Positions 53,432 through 62,996 are shown, counted from the first letter of the stretch. The stretch: 64,000 bases of DNA from Chlamydia gallinacea 08-1274/3 (GCF_000471025.2 NZ_CP015840.1:372001-436000), one strand, 5' to 3'. Notes: generated from the letters alone by a model not told the origin. Made by a program: numbers and translations.

Positions 53432-55232
53432 TCTTGGACAAACGTTTATGACATAAAGCTAACGCTTGCTGTACTTTAAAATCATATCGGTCACAAGTAG
53501 ATAATAAGTTAAAATATTCCAAAGCTTCGGCATAACGCTTATGTTCCACAAGACATAACGCTAGTAAACGATAGGTCTTTGGAGAAGGAGACATCTTTAC
53601 TAGCCACTGACCATACAGATAGCTCTGTTGATACTCACCTTGAGAATACAAAAATTCAGCATCAGCAATGAAATTAGCAATATCTTCTTCACCTACAGTG
53701 ATTGGTTGAAGTCCTATATCTCCTATAAAATCTTCTAACTGCAATATTCGAGAAATCTCGTGTCCCGACAATAAATCTTTATAGGCCTGTTTAATAAAAC
53801 GAGAAACAGTATTTTCACTTTCTATATCATAATTAGTAAATTGCAAAATTACACGAAGTAAATTTAATGCTTTATCATCACAAGAACCTAATTGCCAAAG
53901 TTGATAGGCTATTTTAATTAAATGTTTTACTAATGACTGCCTATCAATATCGCAAGACTGTATTTCCTCCCAAAAATTTAAATACTTTCTTAAGTTGGTA
54001 TAACTCAAATCATCGTGAGAAATAATTTCCCGCAGAGTGTCGAGTGAAATAATGAGTTTTTTACTCAAAAAAATATCTGAATCAAGTTGTTTCAATAAAG
54101 ATAGGGTTTGTTGCGCTTCATTAGTTTTTAATTGAAGCACAGTTTCAGATAAAATGGTCCGAAAGGTATAGATGAGTTTCTTCTTTATAACCTCTTCCCC
54201 TCCACAACTAGAAATAAAACAACAAATGCGTGTGACTCTATCGGGAGAAGAGAAAAAATGATTGACCAAAGGTTGAATAACCAATTCATACTTAGGATTA
54301 CAATAGAAACACCCCCAATTTTCTATAATTTGCAACAAAGGAGAAAGTCGTGATTCAGGAATAAGAAACATATGTTCCATCAACATAGAAAACAAATCTT
54401 CTTGAGGAAGGAATTGTTCATAACATTTCTTATCCATAGAACGTACTTTTTTCTTATAAAAAAGGATTGTTTCATAATAATCAGGATAAATCTTAGGTGA
54501 ACGAGATTGTTGGAGTTCTAAAAAATAACTTCTTGCCAAAAGCAGTACAGCACGATCATAAATATTAGAGTCCCACTCACATGCTCTTTTTAACAGTTGT
54601 CCAATAATGCGGTTAAGAATGACCCTACCTAAAGAAAACTCCCCCATCTCAATTAAACAATGAGCTTCCATGTTTTCTAAACACAAATTGGACAGCAGTA
54701 GTTGGATATTTTCATGCAGCAAAGACGTCGTTTTGCTTTGCGAATGCTCTTTCCACAAAGATAAAGAATCTAACGCCTGACGAAAATGTTTTTTTTTGTA
54801 ATGCAATAAAAATTCAAACAACGATAAGGTTGGAGATTGAGAAAACTCTTGTTTTAGGTTTTCAATCAATTCCTGCATCAGCTCGATGTTTTCTAAGAAA
54901 AATGCATTAAGGATACGCCCTCCTAGAACCTCTCCCCGAAATACAGGGGATTCGCGTGTATTTTCATCATAAATCTTAGTAAAAATCTTATCCGACTGGT
55001 GTAAATTCCTTTGCTTTTGCAGAAGAAAGCCCTGACAATACAGAAAACTTTTCTCTTGTTGACTCGCAAGCAAACACTGCGAGCCAGATAAAGAACTTTC
55101 TCCTCTCCCCACAACTATTTTCTTATTATCTACATACGTCTTTGAAGGAATAATGGAGCACAGAAAATATAACCCTCCTCCAACAGCAAAGCATGAGAAA
55201 AAAAATACACAAAACAACATATAGCGAATCAT
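53406..55232 (-). CDS. Membrane-anchored TPR-like protein, unknown (CT651 type)
   Basis: A 608-residue protein with one N-terminal membrane helix (MLFCVFFFSCFAVGGGLYFLC) that may be an uncleaved anchor. The remainder is helical with TPR-like repeats; the clearest is near the C-terminus (FLYSQGEYQQSYLYGQWLVKM then LLALCLVEHKRYAEALEYF). The rest is too divergent to count repeats. TPR proteins mediate protein contacts; no partner can be named. It is followed with overlap by recD and preceded by a 198-base AT-rich gap shared with chxR. Confidence 0.8.
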   Translation of the reverse strand: MIRYMLFCVFFFSCFAVGGGLYFLCSIIPSKTYVDNKKIVVGRGESSLSGSQCLLASQQEKSFLYCQGFLLQKQRNLHQSDKIFTKIYDENTRESPVFRGEVLGGRILNAFFLENIELMQELIENLKQEFSQSPTLSLFEFLLHYKKKHFRQALDSLSLWKEHSQSKTTSLLHENIQLLLSNLCLENMEAHCLIEMGEFSLGRVILNRIIGQLLKRACEWDSNIYDRAVLLLARSYFLELQQSRSPKIYPDYYETILFYKKKVRSMDKKCYEQFLPQEDLFSMLMEHMFLIPESRLSPLLQIIENWGCFYCNPKYELVIQPLVNHFFSSPDRVTRICCFISSCGGEEVIKKKLIYTFRTILSETVLQLKTNEAQQTLSLLKQLDSDIFLSKKLIISLDTLREIISHDDLSYTNLRKYLNFWEEIQSCDIDRQSLVKHLIKIAYQLWQLGSCDDKALNLLRVILQFTNYDIESENTVSRFIKQAYKDLLSGHEISRILQLEDFIGDIGLQPITVGEEDIANFIADAEFLYSQGEYQQSYLYGQWLVKMSPSPKTYRLLALCLVEHKRYAEALEYFNLLSTCDRYDFKVQQALALCHKRLSKNAGMHYEK

Positions 55233-55430
55233 GTGCAGCCCTCATTAACTTTGCTTTAAACTGTGTCTTTTAGAAGAACTTTAACTCATTAAAGATAAAT
55301 TATATCTATAGGATTGTCTTTATGCAAAATTATTTTTTAATCAAAAAAACTAAAAAATAGTAAAGAATCTTTGAAAAACAAATGATATTGTATTATTGAA
55401 TCAGGTAGTGTGCTCTAAGTTAATTCACGT

Positions 55431-56087
55431 ATGATTACGGATAGAATTATATTATTTGTTACTCAAAACAATAATATACCTTTGCAATTAAAAGAATTGT
55501 CTCATTCTGAAGACAAATATCAAGTGATCACTTCTTCTGAGTTCTCAGCGAATATAAAGTCTGATTTGATCTTCTTCGATTATTCTCTTCTCCCAGAACA
55601 TTATTGGCAACTCCTTCCTCAACAAGCAAACTACTTTGTTTTGTTTAATATTTTTGAAGAAGAAAAGATCATTCAAATTTTAAACCAAGGAGCTTTAGGA
55701 TATATCCTGCAACCTGTAACAGCTAGTGTTATTAAGGCAATAATTCAATCTTTCTTAAGAAGAAATAACTTCGAAAACACTATCCCGGAATCTATTGTTT
55801 TTGGAAATTGTACTTTTTATCTTTTAAATCTTACTGTCACCTCTCCAGAGGGCACCATACATCTCACACCTTCTGAAGCTGGCATACTAAAACAACTTCT
55901 TATAAATCGGGGTCGTCCTTGTTTAAGAAAACATTTATTAGAAGAAATTAAAGACCATTCTCAAGAAATTATATCAAGAAATGTCGACGTGCATATTGCT
56001 TCTTTAAGAAAAAAACTTGGCTCCTACGGAAAAAAAATTTCTACTATTCGTGGGATAGGCTATGTATTTTCTGACAACGACCTGTAA
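55431..56087 (+). CDS. chxR: ChxR atypical OmpR/PhoB-family response regulator
   Basis: A 218-residue orphan regulator. The receiver domain lacks key phosphorylation residues: the acidic pair after the first strand is TQ (residues 11-12 in ILFVTQNN), the conserved lysine is Q94 in YILQPV, and an extra residue follows D50 in FFDYSLLPE. The C-terminal winged helix (LTPSEAGILKQLLINRG, VDVHIASLRKKLG, ISTIRGIGYVF) is normal. Family knowledge says ChxR is active without phosphorylation and activates its own gene. The 198-base AT-rich gap upstream probably holds its binding sites. A weak stem (AAGGA/TCCTT) with T-rich tail follows the stop. Orthologue of CT630. Confidence 0.9.
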   Translation: MITDRIILFVTQNNNIPLQLKELSHSEDKYQVITSSEFSANIKSDLIFFDYSLLPEHYWQLLPQQANYFVLFNIFEEEKIIQILNQGALGYILQPVTASVIKAIIQSFLRRNNFENTIPESIVFGNCTFYLLNLTVTSPEGTIHLTPSEAGILKQLLINRGRPCLRKHLLEEIKDHSQEIISRNVDVHIASLRKKLGSYGKKISTIRGIGYVFSDNDL

Positions 56088-56183
56088 AACTACCGAAGGA
56101 TTTCCTTTCTTCTTTTGATTATCTGATTACTCTTGTCACTAAATCATCATAATCCGACAATATTTGTAAAACTGTAATCAGCC

Positions 56184-56795
56184 ATGCTAGCGTCCATTTT
56201 ATTTTCTCCTGAAGATTTTCCTTTCCCCGAGCTCATCACGGAAGCCCATTATGTATGGGATATCTTAGCGTTACTATCTAAAAAATTATCTACACACACC
56301 TTCTCTGGAATTCACGGAACTGTAGAAAAAGGAGCATTTTTAAAAAATATTCAAAGTATAGAAATAGGTGAGGGTGCTTACGTAGAATCTGGTGCTTATA
56401 TTTCCGGTCCTTGCATTATTGGTCCTCAAACAGAAATACGTCATGGAGCATATCTACGAGGAGGAGTGATTACAGGAACCCAATGTGTTATTGGGCACTG
56501 CAGTGAATTAAAAAATTCTTATTTAGGTCATCATACCAAAGCAAGCCATTTTGCCTACGTAGGGGATTCTGTATTATCTGCTGAAGTGAATCTTGGCGCG
56601 GGGGTGCGTTGCGCTAACTTCCGTTTGGATGGAAAAACGATTTCCATAACTAGTGAAGAGGGACGAATCAATACGCAATTGAGAAAAGTGGGGGCTTTCC
56701 TTGGAAAGCAGGTATCTGTGGGGTGCAATGTTGTCATTAATCCTGGGCATTGCTCCCCTGCCCATACAAAAATTTATCCTGGGAGAGTAATTTAA
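56184..56795 (+). CDS. GlmU-like left-handed beta-helix acyltransferase (no uridylyltransferase domain)
   Basis: A 203-residue protein made mostly of hexapeptide repeats (IEIGEGAYVESGAYISGPCI and on). Residues about 110-145 (GHCSELKNSYLGHHTKASHF and AYVGDSVLSAEVNLGAGV) match the acetyltransferase active-site region of GlmU, including the NSxxGxxTKAxHxxYxGD pattern. The uridylyltransferase half is absent. It may acetylate glucosamine-1-phosphate or another amino sugar for lipid A or peptidoglycan. It is followed 10 bases later by ispA. Orthologue of CT629. Confidence 0.82.
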   Translation: MLASILFSPEDFPFPELITEAHYVWDILALLSKKLSTHTFSGIHGTVEKGAFLKNIQSIEIGEGAYVESGAYISGPCIIGPQTEIRHGAYLRGGVITGTQCVIGHCSELKNSYLGHHTKASHFAYVGDSVLSAEVNLGAGVRCANFRLDGKTISITSEEGRINTQLRKVGAFLGKQVSVGCNVVINPGHCSPAHTKIYPGRVI

Positions 56796-56805
56796 GGAAA
56801 TTTCT

Positions 56806-57687
56806 ATGGTTGTGATGGAGTTATTTGAATCTTACAAAATCATGATAGAAGAGGGAATTAAAAATTCTCTAGAATCTTTTGGCTCTCCAGGGCAATCCAT
56901 ACGAGCACCTGTAGAATACGCTTTAACCAATGGAGGAAAGCGTATTCGTCCTATGCTAACGTGTATGATGGCAAAAGGGTTAGGAAATAACAGAGATGTT
57001 CTTGATTCTGCTATAGCTATAGAATTTATACACACCTCAACACTAATTGCTGACGATCTCCCTTGTATGGACAATGATGATGAACGTCGAGGTCGACCTA
57101 CAGTACATAAAGTATTTTGTGAAGCTTCAGCTCTCCTTGCTTCCTATGCCTTAATTCCCTCTGCTTATGCCCATATCCGATTAAATGCAAAAAAATTAAA
57201 ACAACTTGGGATTGATTCAGAAGAAATCAATACTGCCTATAACACGATTTCCGAAATCATAGATACCAACATAGGAGCAAACGGTGTATTGGCAGGACAA
57301 TATGAAGACATGTTTTTTACAAATCATGGCCCTGAATATGTCCAGTCTATAATAAATAAAAAAACAGGGTCTCTTTTTGGCGTTGCTTGTATATCTGGCT
57401 GGTTATTTGGGGGAGGAACAACTTTATGTATTCCCCAAATTTTAGAATTTTCTAAATACTTTGGCCTTCTTTTTCAATTAAGAGATGACATTTTAGACAT
57501 GCATCAAGACCACAAAGATGTGGGTTTAAATTATGCTTTATTATTTGGTTTAGATGCTGCAGAAAAGACTTTATATTCTTCTATTACCAACTGCATGCAC
57601 TTACTCCACGATTTAAAAAATCACGGTCTTAAAGATTCGTCTGAGATAGAAATGCTTATAGAATATATGAGTATTCGAAATTACTAG
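56806..57687 (+). CDS. ispA: Geranylgeranyl/farnesyl diphosphate synthase
   Basis: A 293-residue class I prenyltransferase condensing isopentenyl diphosphate with allylic diphosphates. GGKRIRPMLTC, the first aspartate-rich motif DDLPCMDNDDERRGRPT and the second FQLRDDILDMHQD are intact. ATG codons at 56806 and 56815 could both start it. It provides precursors for undecaprenol and quinones. It runs convergently toward tRNA-Pro. Orthologue of CT628. Confidence 0.93.
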   Translation: MVVMELFESYKIMIEEGIKNSLESFGSPGQSIRAPVEYALTNGGKRIRPMLTCMMAKGLGNNRDVLDSAIAIEFIHTSTLIADDLPCMDNDDERRGRPTVHKVFCEASALLASYALIPSAYAHIRLNAKKLKQLGIDSEEINTAYNTISEIIDTNIGANGVLAGQYEDMFFTNHGPEYVQSIINKKTGSLFGVACISGWLFGGGTTLCIPQILEFSKYFGLLFQLRDDILDMHQDHKDVGLNYALLFGLDAAEKTLYSSITNCMHLLHDLKNHGLKDSSEIEMLIEYMSIRNY

Positions 57688-57707
57688 TATTTCATTGTAA
57701 GAAAAAA

Positions 57708-57781
57708 TCTGGGTGAGAGGATTTGAACCTCCGCCCCCTTGCACCCCATGCAAGTGCGCTACCAGGCTGCGCTACACCCAG
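57708..57781 (-). tRNA. tRNA-Pro (anticodon GGG)
   Basis: A 74-base cloverleaf on the minus strand. The acceptor CTGGGTG pairs over seven bases with CACCCAG, discriminator A. The D arm has GCGCAGCCTGGTAGCGC, the anticodon stem CTTGC/GCAAG holds loop ATGGGGT with anticodon GGG, and the T arm is GGAGG-TTCAAAT-CCTCT. CCA is not encoded. It lies 10 bases after the small gene upstream on its strand. Confidence 0.97.
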
Positions 57782-57791
57782 GAAAATGTTG

Positions 57792-58046
57792 TTATAAGCA
57801 AGTTATCCCTTCAAATTGAAACTCACACTTTTTAAATTCCGTAACTCCTATATGAGCACATCTTTCAATGATGGTTTCTAAGGTATCACCAGAAGAAACA
57901 TCAGCTGATTCTATATCGACAGCTATAGAAGCTGTAAACGATGCTCCTCCTCTTTCTCCCTTAACTTGAAAATTTACGAAGATGCCCTGTTTAGTTTTAG
58001 AGATATTCTTAAACTTGACTAAATTATTATCGATAAGGGTTTTCAT
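57792..58046 (-). CDS. Small conserved chlamydial protein (CT631 type)
   Basis: An 84-residue protein with a mixed alpha-beta pattern (KFKNISKTKQGIFVNFQV, then ASIAVDIESADVS and ETIIERCAHIG). No signal peptide or motif. It lies between thyX and tRNA-Pro on the same strand, 83 bases after thyX. Function unknown. Confidence 0.78.
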   Translation of the reverse strand: MKTLIDNNLVKFKNISKTKQGIFVNFQVKGERGGASFTASIAVDIESADVSSGDTLETIIERCAHIGVTEFKKCEFQFEGITCL

Positions 58047-58129
58047 TTTGCAACCTTCGTTAAGAAAGAAATGAAAATACCAAACCCACTTTGTTCCTGT
58101 AAACGCAAAGATTTTATTTAAAAAACATA

Positions 58130-59716
58130 TTACATATTTTTTCGTGATTCTTGTTTTAATCTACCTAAGTCGCAGTCAGAATAATCTACAAACTTAAAAA
58201 ATGTTTCGTATGCAGGATCAAACTTTATCACTTCTTTAGCCATATCAATGGCAATTTTTCTATAATTTTCATGTCCTTGAACTTGTGATCGCAACTCACA
58301 AAGCCATTGAAGAGATCTCCCATTAATATGGAATAACCAACGAATATTATATGCTAGAGGAACAACATATTGTGCTTCTTCAGGAAATTCTACAGCAATT
58401 TGATTATAAGCACTATCAGCCTTTTCCATAGCTTCTCTATAATCCTTTTCCATAGGGGTATCAAGTAACGAGTGAGGAATATGATAGCCTAACTTTGTTG
58501 TGAGTAACTGGCGTTCTTGAGTAAGAGTCCTATGACGCTGAAGATCTCTATAAGCGCCAAAATCAGCAGTAATATCAAATCCAAATTCAACACACTCTAA
58601 ACCGCGTGGAGACTTATGTCTACGATTTTCCCTAACAAAAGCTCCAGCTTCTAAAATTGATGTAAGATCTTCCTTAGGTAACGACCGACAAATAGTGATT
58701 AAGTCCGCATAAGTATGTTCTGAATAGGGGAAAAGAAATCCAGCAGCTACCTTATAAATTCCTTCAGAATCTCCATAAATCAAACGAACTCCCTCTTGCT
58801 GAGAAATAGGAGCGCCAGCACCATATTTTTCAGACAAACTCATCAACTGTTTTTTTAGTATCTGCTGATAATTACACATAGTTTGGTGATGGTGGTGATG
58901 AGACTCAGCACGACTAATAAATGAGGGGATTATTTTCATTAGTTCTGTTAAAGAACTTTCTCCAATTTGACGAACTTCAGTTAGGTTATGGCATTGAAGC
59001 CTGTGCAATAAAGTCTGCCAAAACCTCCCATTACCAAAAAATCCTAAATTTGTCAGAGTTGCTGCGGGGAGAAGACCTCGTAAACAATCAAGAACTTTAG
59101 CCCTTAAAGAAATGCTATATGCAGATTGAGAAACTTCATCCTCTTTAGGATAGATTTTTTCGAAATAACAACGCACTTTAGGAACTAAATCTGCATAGGT
59201 ATCAAATAGAAAATCACAAGTGTCTAAAAACACATCTTTAAAAGCCGAGGTCATTAAAATAGGATCACGGTAGTATAAATACTCGCCTTTTACCTTTTGA
59301 TCAAAATACACATACCTAGAAGACTTTTCTAAGGGAGATCCTCCAATACGAGCATTTTCCAAAACCTTAGCCGCTAGCATCGAAATGCCTTCTATAGCTA
59401 GGTGCGCTCCACCTAATTCGCCTATAGAATCATCTCCAAATCCATCAAGAACTCTACGATAAAAATCTGAAGCCTTTTGCACTCCTTTTTCAAAATCATC
59501 TCCAGGGGAATCTAAAAAACTTCCCTCCCCCTCAAGAAACTCTTTTAACAATAAAGAACGCAATCCTAATGTTGATCGAGAATATTTAGAAAATAAAGCA
59601 CCTTTAACTACTTCTGGAAGGTTCTTTAACGCAAAAATGTTTTTTTCTAAATTAGTAACGAAATGAGATAAACTCTTCTTTTGCTCTGTAGAAAACTCTT
59701 CATCTCTACCCAACAT
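58130..59716 (-). CDS. thyX: Flavin-dependent thymidylate synthase, double-domain chlamydial form
   Basis: A 528-residue protein, about twice the usual ThyX length, made of two ThyX-like halves. ThyX methylates dUMP using methylene-THF and FAD. The N-terminal half has [14 protein letters not shown] (residues 122-135), keeping the S, E and SxRY part of the ThyX signature, then [19 protein letters not shown]. The C-terminal half has RHRTLTQER (394-402), keeping the RHR part, then [20 protein letters not shown] and [12 protein letters not shown]. The signature is thus split between halves. A run of five histidines is at 273-277. The C. trachomatis orthologue CT632 is reported active; chlamydiae lack ThyA. 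Confidence 0.9.
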   Translation of the reverse strand: MLGRDEEFSTEQKKSLSHFVTNLEKNIFALKNLPEVVKGALFSKYSRSTLGLRSLLLKEFLEGEGSFLDSPGDDFEKGVQKASDFYRRVLDGFGDDSIGELGGAHLAIEGISMLAAKVLENARIGGSPLEKSSRYVYFDQKVKGEYLYYRDPILMTSAFKDVFLDTCDFLFDTYADLVPKVRCYFEKIYPKEDEVSQSAYSISLRAKVLDCLRGLLPAATLTNLGFFGNGRFWQTLLHRLQCHNLTEVRQIGESSLTELMKIIPSFISRAESHHHHHQTMCNYQQILKKQLMSLSEKYGAGAPISQQEGVRLIYGDSEGIYKVAAGFLFPYSEHTYADLITICRSLPKEDLTSILEAGAFVRENRRHKSPRGLECVEFGFDITADFGAYRDLQRHRTLTQERQLLTTKLGYHIPHSLLDTPMEKDYREAMEKADSAYNQIAVEFPEEAQYVVPLAYNIRWLFHINGRSLQWLCELRSQVQGHENYRKIAIDMAKEVIKFDPAYETFFKFVDYSDCDLGRLKQESRKNM

Positions 59717-60000
59717 AAAAGAACCTCAAAATTAAAAGAGCCTGCCACAAGAATTAGAAAAAACAAAGGAGTTTTTACTCAAAACCTGGTGGGAAAAAAG
59801 TTGATATTGTGTTTATAAGCATGCAAAATCTAGTTTTATTTACAAAACGAACAGTGTTTTAACAGAGTTTTAAACAATTTAACCACGTGTTTTCCCCTCT
59901 AAAAAACAAGTTTTAAACATTTTCCACACCATAAAAAGAAGAAGAAAAAGATTAATATAAATATTATCTTTTTTTCGTAGTTTGTGGAAATTGTTGAAGG
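59717..60000. other. Candidate origin of replication between thyX and hemB
   Basis: A 284-base, very AT-rich divergent gap. TTTTCCACA at 59920-59928 fits the DnaA-box consensus TTWTNCACA, and the inverse-oriented ATTTCCACA (59983-59991, one mismatch) lies 55 bases away. Between them is an AT-only near-palindrome AGATTAATATAAATATTATCT. GTTTTAAAC-type words recur at 59867-59875 and 59910-59918. Sampled G/C counts switch from C-rich to G-rich on the plus strand around here. I recall that several chlamydial chromosomes are numbered from hemB because the origin was placed there. Promoters of thyX and hemB must also lie in this gap. Confidence 0.5.
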
Positions 60001-61002
60001 ATGTCTAACATGAGTTCCTTAGGGTTGCTTAGACGGCCGCGTAGAAATAGGAAAACTAAAGCTATCAGAGATCTAGTAGCAGAAACTTGCTTACTTCCCC
60101 AAGATTTTATTTGTCCTTTTTTTATTAAAGAGGGGAAGAATCTTAAGGAGGAAATCCCTACTCTTCCACAAGTATACCGATGGAGCCTGGATCTCTTACT
60201 TAAAGAGATCGAAAGATTATGTTTATTAGGTCTACGTGCTGTTATTCTATTTCCTGTAATTCCAGATCATTTAAAAGATGCCTATGGTTCCTACTCTTCG
60301 AATCCTAAAAACATTTTGTGTCGAGGTATTTTTGAGATTAAGAAAGCCTTTCCTCATCTATGTGTAATCAGTGATATTGCTTTGGATCCTTATACTACTC
60401 ATGGTCATGATGGTATTTTAGATTTAGACACTGGTGAGGTTCTTAATGATGAAAGTGTAAGAATATTTGGAAATATCGCAACTTTACATGCAGAAATGGG
60501 GGTAGATATTGTTGCTCCTAGTGATATGATGGATGGGAGAGTATCTTATATTCGTTCTATGTTAGATCAGTCAGGTTGGCGCCAAGTTTTGATTCTTTCT
60601 TATAGTGTTAAATATGCTTCTTCTTTGTACAGTCCTTTTCGGGATGCTTTAGGCTCTCATGTGCAACTAGGGGATAAATGTAATTATCAAATGAACCCAA
60701 CAAATGTTTTAGAAGCTTTGTTAGAGTGTTCTTTAGATGAACAGGAGGGGGCAGATATATTAATGATCAAACCCGCAGGATTTTATCTTGATGTTTTACA
60801 TCGTGTACGTCAGAACACGACATTACCTTTAGCTGCTTACCAGGTGAGTGGGGAATACTCTATGATAGCAGCAGCCTCCACATTAGGGGGAGGGGATAAA
60901 GAGGCTATATTATATGAATCCTTGATAGCAATTAAACGTTCTGGAGCTGATATGGTGATTTCTTATGGAACGCCTAGGATATTAGAAATGCTATCTCAAT
61001 AG
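60001..61002 (+). CDS. hemB: Porphobilinogen synthase
   Basis: A 333-residue 5-aminolevulinate dehydratase joining two ALA molecules into porphobilinogen for heme. The two active-site lysines are K204 in [10 protein letters not shown] and K257 in [10 protein letters not shown]. The metal region reads [14 protein letters not shown], lacking the zinc-binding cysteines, so the enzyme belongs to the Mg-dependent type. The ATG is the first base after the candidate origin, with AAGG just before it. A hairpin separates it from the convergent nqrA. Orthologue of CT633. Confidence 0.95.
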   Translation: MSNMSSLGLLRRPRRNRKTKAIRDLVAETCLLPQDFICPFFIKEGKNLKEEIPTLPQVYRWSLDLLLKEIERLCLLGLRAVILFPVIPDHLKDAYGSYSSNPKNILCRGIFEIKKAFPHLCVISDIALDPYTTHGHDGILDLDTGEVLNDESVRIFGNIATLHAEMGVDIVAPSDMMDGRVSYIRSMLDQSGWRQVLILSYSVKYASSLYSPFRDALGSHVQLGDKCNYQMNPTNVLEALLECSLDEQEGADILMIKPAGFYLDVLHRVRQNTTLPLAAYQVSGEYSMIAAASTLGGGDKEAILYESLIAIKRSGADMVISYGTPRILEMLSQ

Positions 61003-61007
61003 TAGTT

Positions 61008-61027
61008 ATAGTTCTTTGAAGAACTAT
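61008..61027. terminator. Short hairpin shared by hemB and nqrA ends
   Basis: ATAGTTCTT-TG-AAGAACTAT, nine perfect base pairs, fills the gap between the two convergent stops. Both genes could use it as a terminator. T-runs are weak on either side. Confidence 0.5.
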
Positions 61028-62428
61028 TTATGTTGATTCTGGAACTAAGATTCCAGATTCTTTTACGTATTCTAGTAAAGCATCTTGAATAATTTTTACC
61101 ATCTCTGTTTTAGAGGGATCTATAAATGTAGGGAGAGCAAAATCTTCTGGGCATATTTCTAAAAACCCTAATGTTTTCGCTAGCTCAAAATTCTTAGTGA
61201 TTACTGCTTTGATCAGAGGAACTACAGGAATTTTCATGGGCATAACTTTATCATAGATATCTGTGTCTATGATCGGACGGGGTTCTCCATGAAGATTGGA
61301 ACTAAGATTCATATAAGTGTGTTTTCTTTTTAAGAATCCTGAAAGATAGGTTCTGGTATGAGTAGGTTTATTGATTCCTAATCGTAGAAAACTAAAGGAT
61401 TCGCGTTGTTTAGGAATAGGAATAACGGTAACCGTTGAATCTCTCATCCCTAAACAAGGAATTTCTTCATTGCAAAGTCTTCCTGTTAAAGGGTCACCAG
61501 AAATTAGGGATACGTTTGTGGAGATGGCTTCTAGTGGCAGGAGGCTGGGGATGTCAGCTCCTTTAGTAGTAATGATGTAGCGTCTTAGGGAGGGGTTTAA
61601 TCCTGATCCTGCTAGAGCAACGACTTGTTCGTTAAGGATTCTTCCTTTGAGGAATAGGTAGCCGATAGCTAGGACTTCCTTGAAAGTTATTGTGAATACA
61701 ATGTCTTTTTCGTTAGTGATTGGGGCGATGTAATGAATATGTGTAGAAGGAGATCCTGAAGGATAGGGTCCTGTAATTTTGTGTAAGTGTGCTAAAGATT
61801 TTAAATCTTTTTCTGGGAGAACAAGGCGATCCGTAGAAATAATGTGGGGACACAGGCTAAAAAGTTTAGCTATAGCGCGTACTCCAACATTAAAAGCATA
61901 AAAGCCTTCTTCTCTAGAAGAGAAAACAGAAAGATGTTTTTCCGTAGAGGGGGTAAAAGGACTGTTATCTGCAAGATTAATGAAAACATCTCTAGGATGT
62001 AGATGGGGTAAAGCAGGAATATCAAAAGGACGCTGTTTAAAAAGAGCAAATAACCCTTCTTGTTTAAAGACTTCGAATAAATCTTTTTGTGTAAGTTGAG
62101 CTAGGTCGTAAGAATATTTTGTTTGCGATTGTCCTGGAGTTTTTTGAATCAAGACATCAAGAAGAGAGCGTTTTTCCCCTCTGCGGATTTCCGTTACGGT
62201 TCCAGATATAGGAGAGGTGATGAATACTCCAGGGAAATTCTTATATTCAGCAACAGGTGCTCCTGAATGAATATCATCACCGGGTTCTACTTTAAGTTTT
62301 AAGGCTAAAGCAGAGTAGGGACGTAAGTCTACAGAAACAAAGGCAGGATCTATTCTTTTTAGAAACCCCGATTCTTTGGGAGACCCTTGTAAAGATAAAT
62401 CTAAGCCCTGAGTAATAGTAATCTTCAT
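61028..62428 (-). CDS. nqrA: Na+-translocating NADH:quinone reductase subunit A
   Basis: A 466-residue cytoplasmic subunit of the sodium-pumping NADH dehydrogenase. The family start ITITQGLDLSLQGSP, then DLRPYSALALKLKVEPGDDI and GTVTEIRRGEKR, and later GDPLTGR are visible. The other nqr genes are elsewhere in chlamydiae. With Sdh in this window it feeds the quinone pool and sets up a sodium gradient. Twenty-one bases separate it from the gene upstream. Orthologue of CT634. Confidence 0.93.
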   Translation of the reverse strand: MKITITQGLDLSLQGSPKESGFLKRIDPAFVSVDLRPYSALALKLKVEPGDDIHSGAPVAEYKNFPGVFITSPISGTVTEIRRGEKRSLLDVLIQKTPGQSQTKYSYDLAQLTQKDLFEVFKQEGLFALFKQRPFDIPALPHLHPRDVFINLADNSPFTPSTEKHLSVFSSREEGFYAFNVGVRAIAKLFSLCPHIISTDRLVLPEKDLKSLAHLHKITGPYPSGSPSTHIHYIAPITNEKDIVFTITFKEVLAIGYLFLKGRILNEQVVALAGSGLNPSLRRYIITTKGADIPSLLPLEAISTNVSLISGDPLTGRLCNEEIPCLGMRDSTVTVIPIPKQRESFSFLRLGINKPTHTRTYLSGFLKRKHTYMNLSSNLHGEPRPIIDTDIYDKVMPMKIPVVPLIKAVITKNFELAKTLGFLEICPEDFALPTFIDPSKTEMVKIIQDALLEYVKESGILVPEST

Positions 62429-62449
62429 ACTCTAGGATTATAGGAGTTT

Positions 62450-62884
62450 TTATAAGGGAATCCAGTTTTTTTTCTTATTTTTTTTAGTTGATGTTGTTCT
62501 GGGTTTCTTAGTTGTGTTTTTTTTAGAATCTTCAAATCCTAGCTCTTTAGACACTTCATTAATAATGGCTTCTGTCTCTTTTTTATATTCGTTACAAGAA
62601 GCTCGAATATTTTCTAATGCTAACCATTCTTCTGGAGAGAAATTATCGGGATTGTTTGCAAACACTTCCATTTGCTCTTTTGTCATTCCTGTTTGACGAA
62701 GGATTTCTTGGGAGCGCTTGTCCAGTTCTTGGATTTTCTCTTGGGTTTTTTCCATGAGATACTCGTAATCTACTTCAGAATCAGAGGATAACGCAGAACC
62801 AAAAGAGGGATCAAAGTCTATATTATAAAGAGTAAGTATTTGTTTTATAGAATCTATTATTTTTTGCGCAGAATTACTATTCAT
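62450..62884 (-). CDS. Small chlamydial protein with lysine-rich tail (CT635 type)
   Basis: A 144-residue, mostly helical, acidic protein (QKIIDSIKQILTLYNIDF, EYLMEKTQEKIQELDKRS) with a strongly basic C-terminus (KKNTTKKPRTTSTKKNKKK). No signal peptide. The tail could bind nucleic acid or acidic partners, and the helical body hints at an assembly or chaperone role, but neither is shown. It is probably co-transcribed with nqrA and is divergent from greA. Confidence 0.8.
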   Translation of the reverse strand: MNSNSAQKIIDSIKQILTLYNIDFDPSFGSALSSDSEVDYEYLMEKTQEKIQELDKRSQEILRQTGMTKEQMEVFANNPDNFSPEEWLALENIRASCNEYKKETEAIINEVSKELGFEDSKKNTTKKPRTTSTKKNKKKNWIPL

Positions 62885-62955
62885 TAATACACCATGAATT
62901 TTAATTTATTATAAAACAATATTGTTATTTTTTGTGTGGGGTTGTTGATATTTTT

Positions 62956-62961
62956 TATAAT
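62956..62961 (+). promoter_or_regulatory. Candidate -10 box of greA
   Basis: A consensus TATAAT lies 35 bases before the greA GTG. The best -35 (TTGTGT, 62931-62936) is 19 bases upstream, longer than ideal. A small stem CCCG/CGGG (62975-62978 with 62986-62989) follows and includes part of the ribosome site. Confidence 0.35.
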
Positions 62962-62996
62962 TCGGAGTATATTTCCCGCTAAAAACGGGTGGCATC

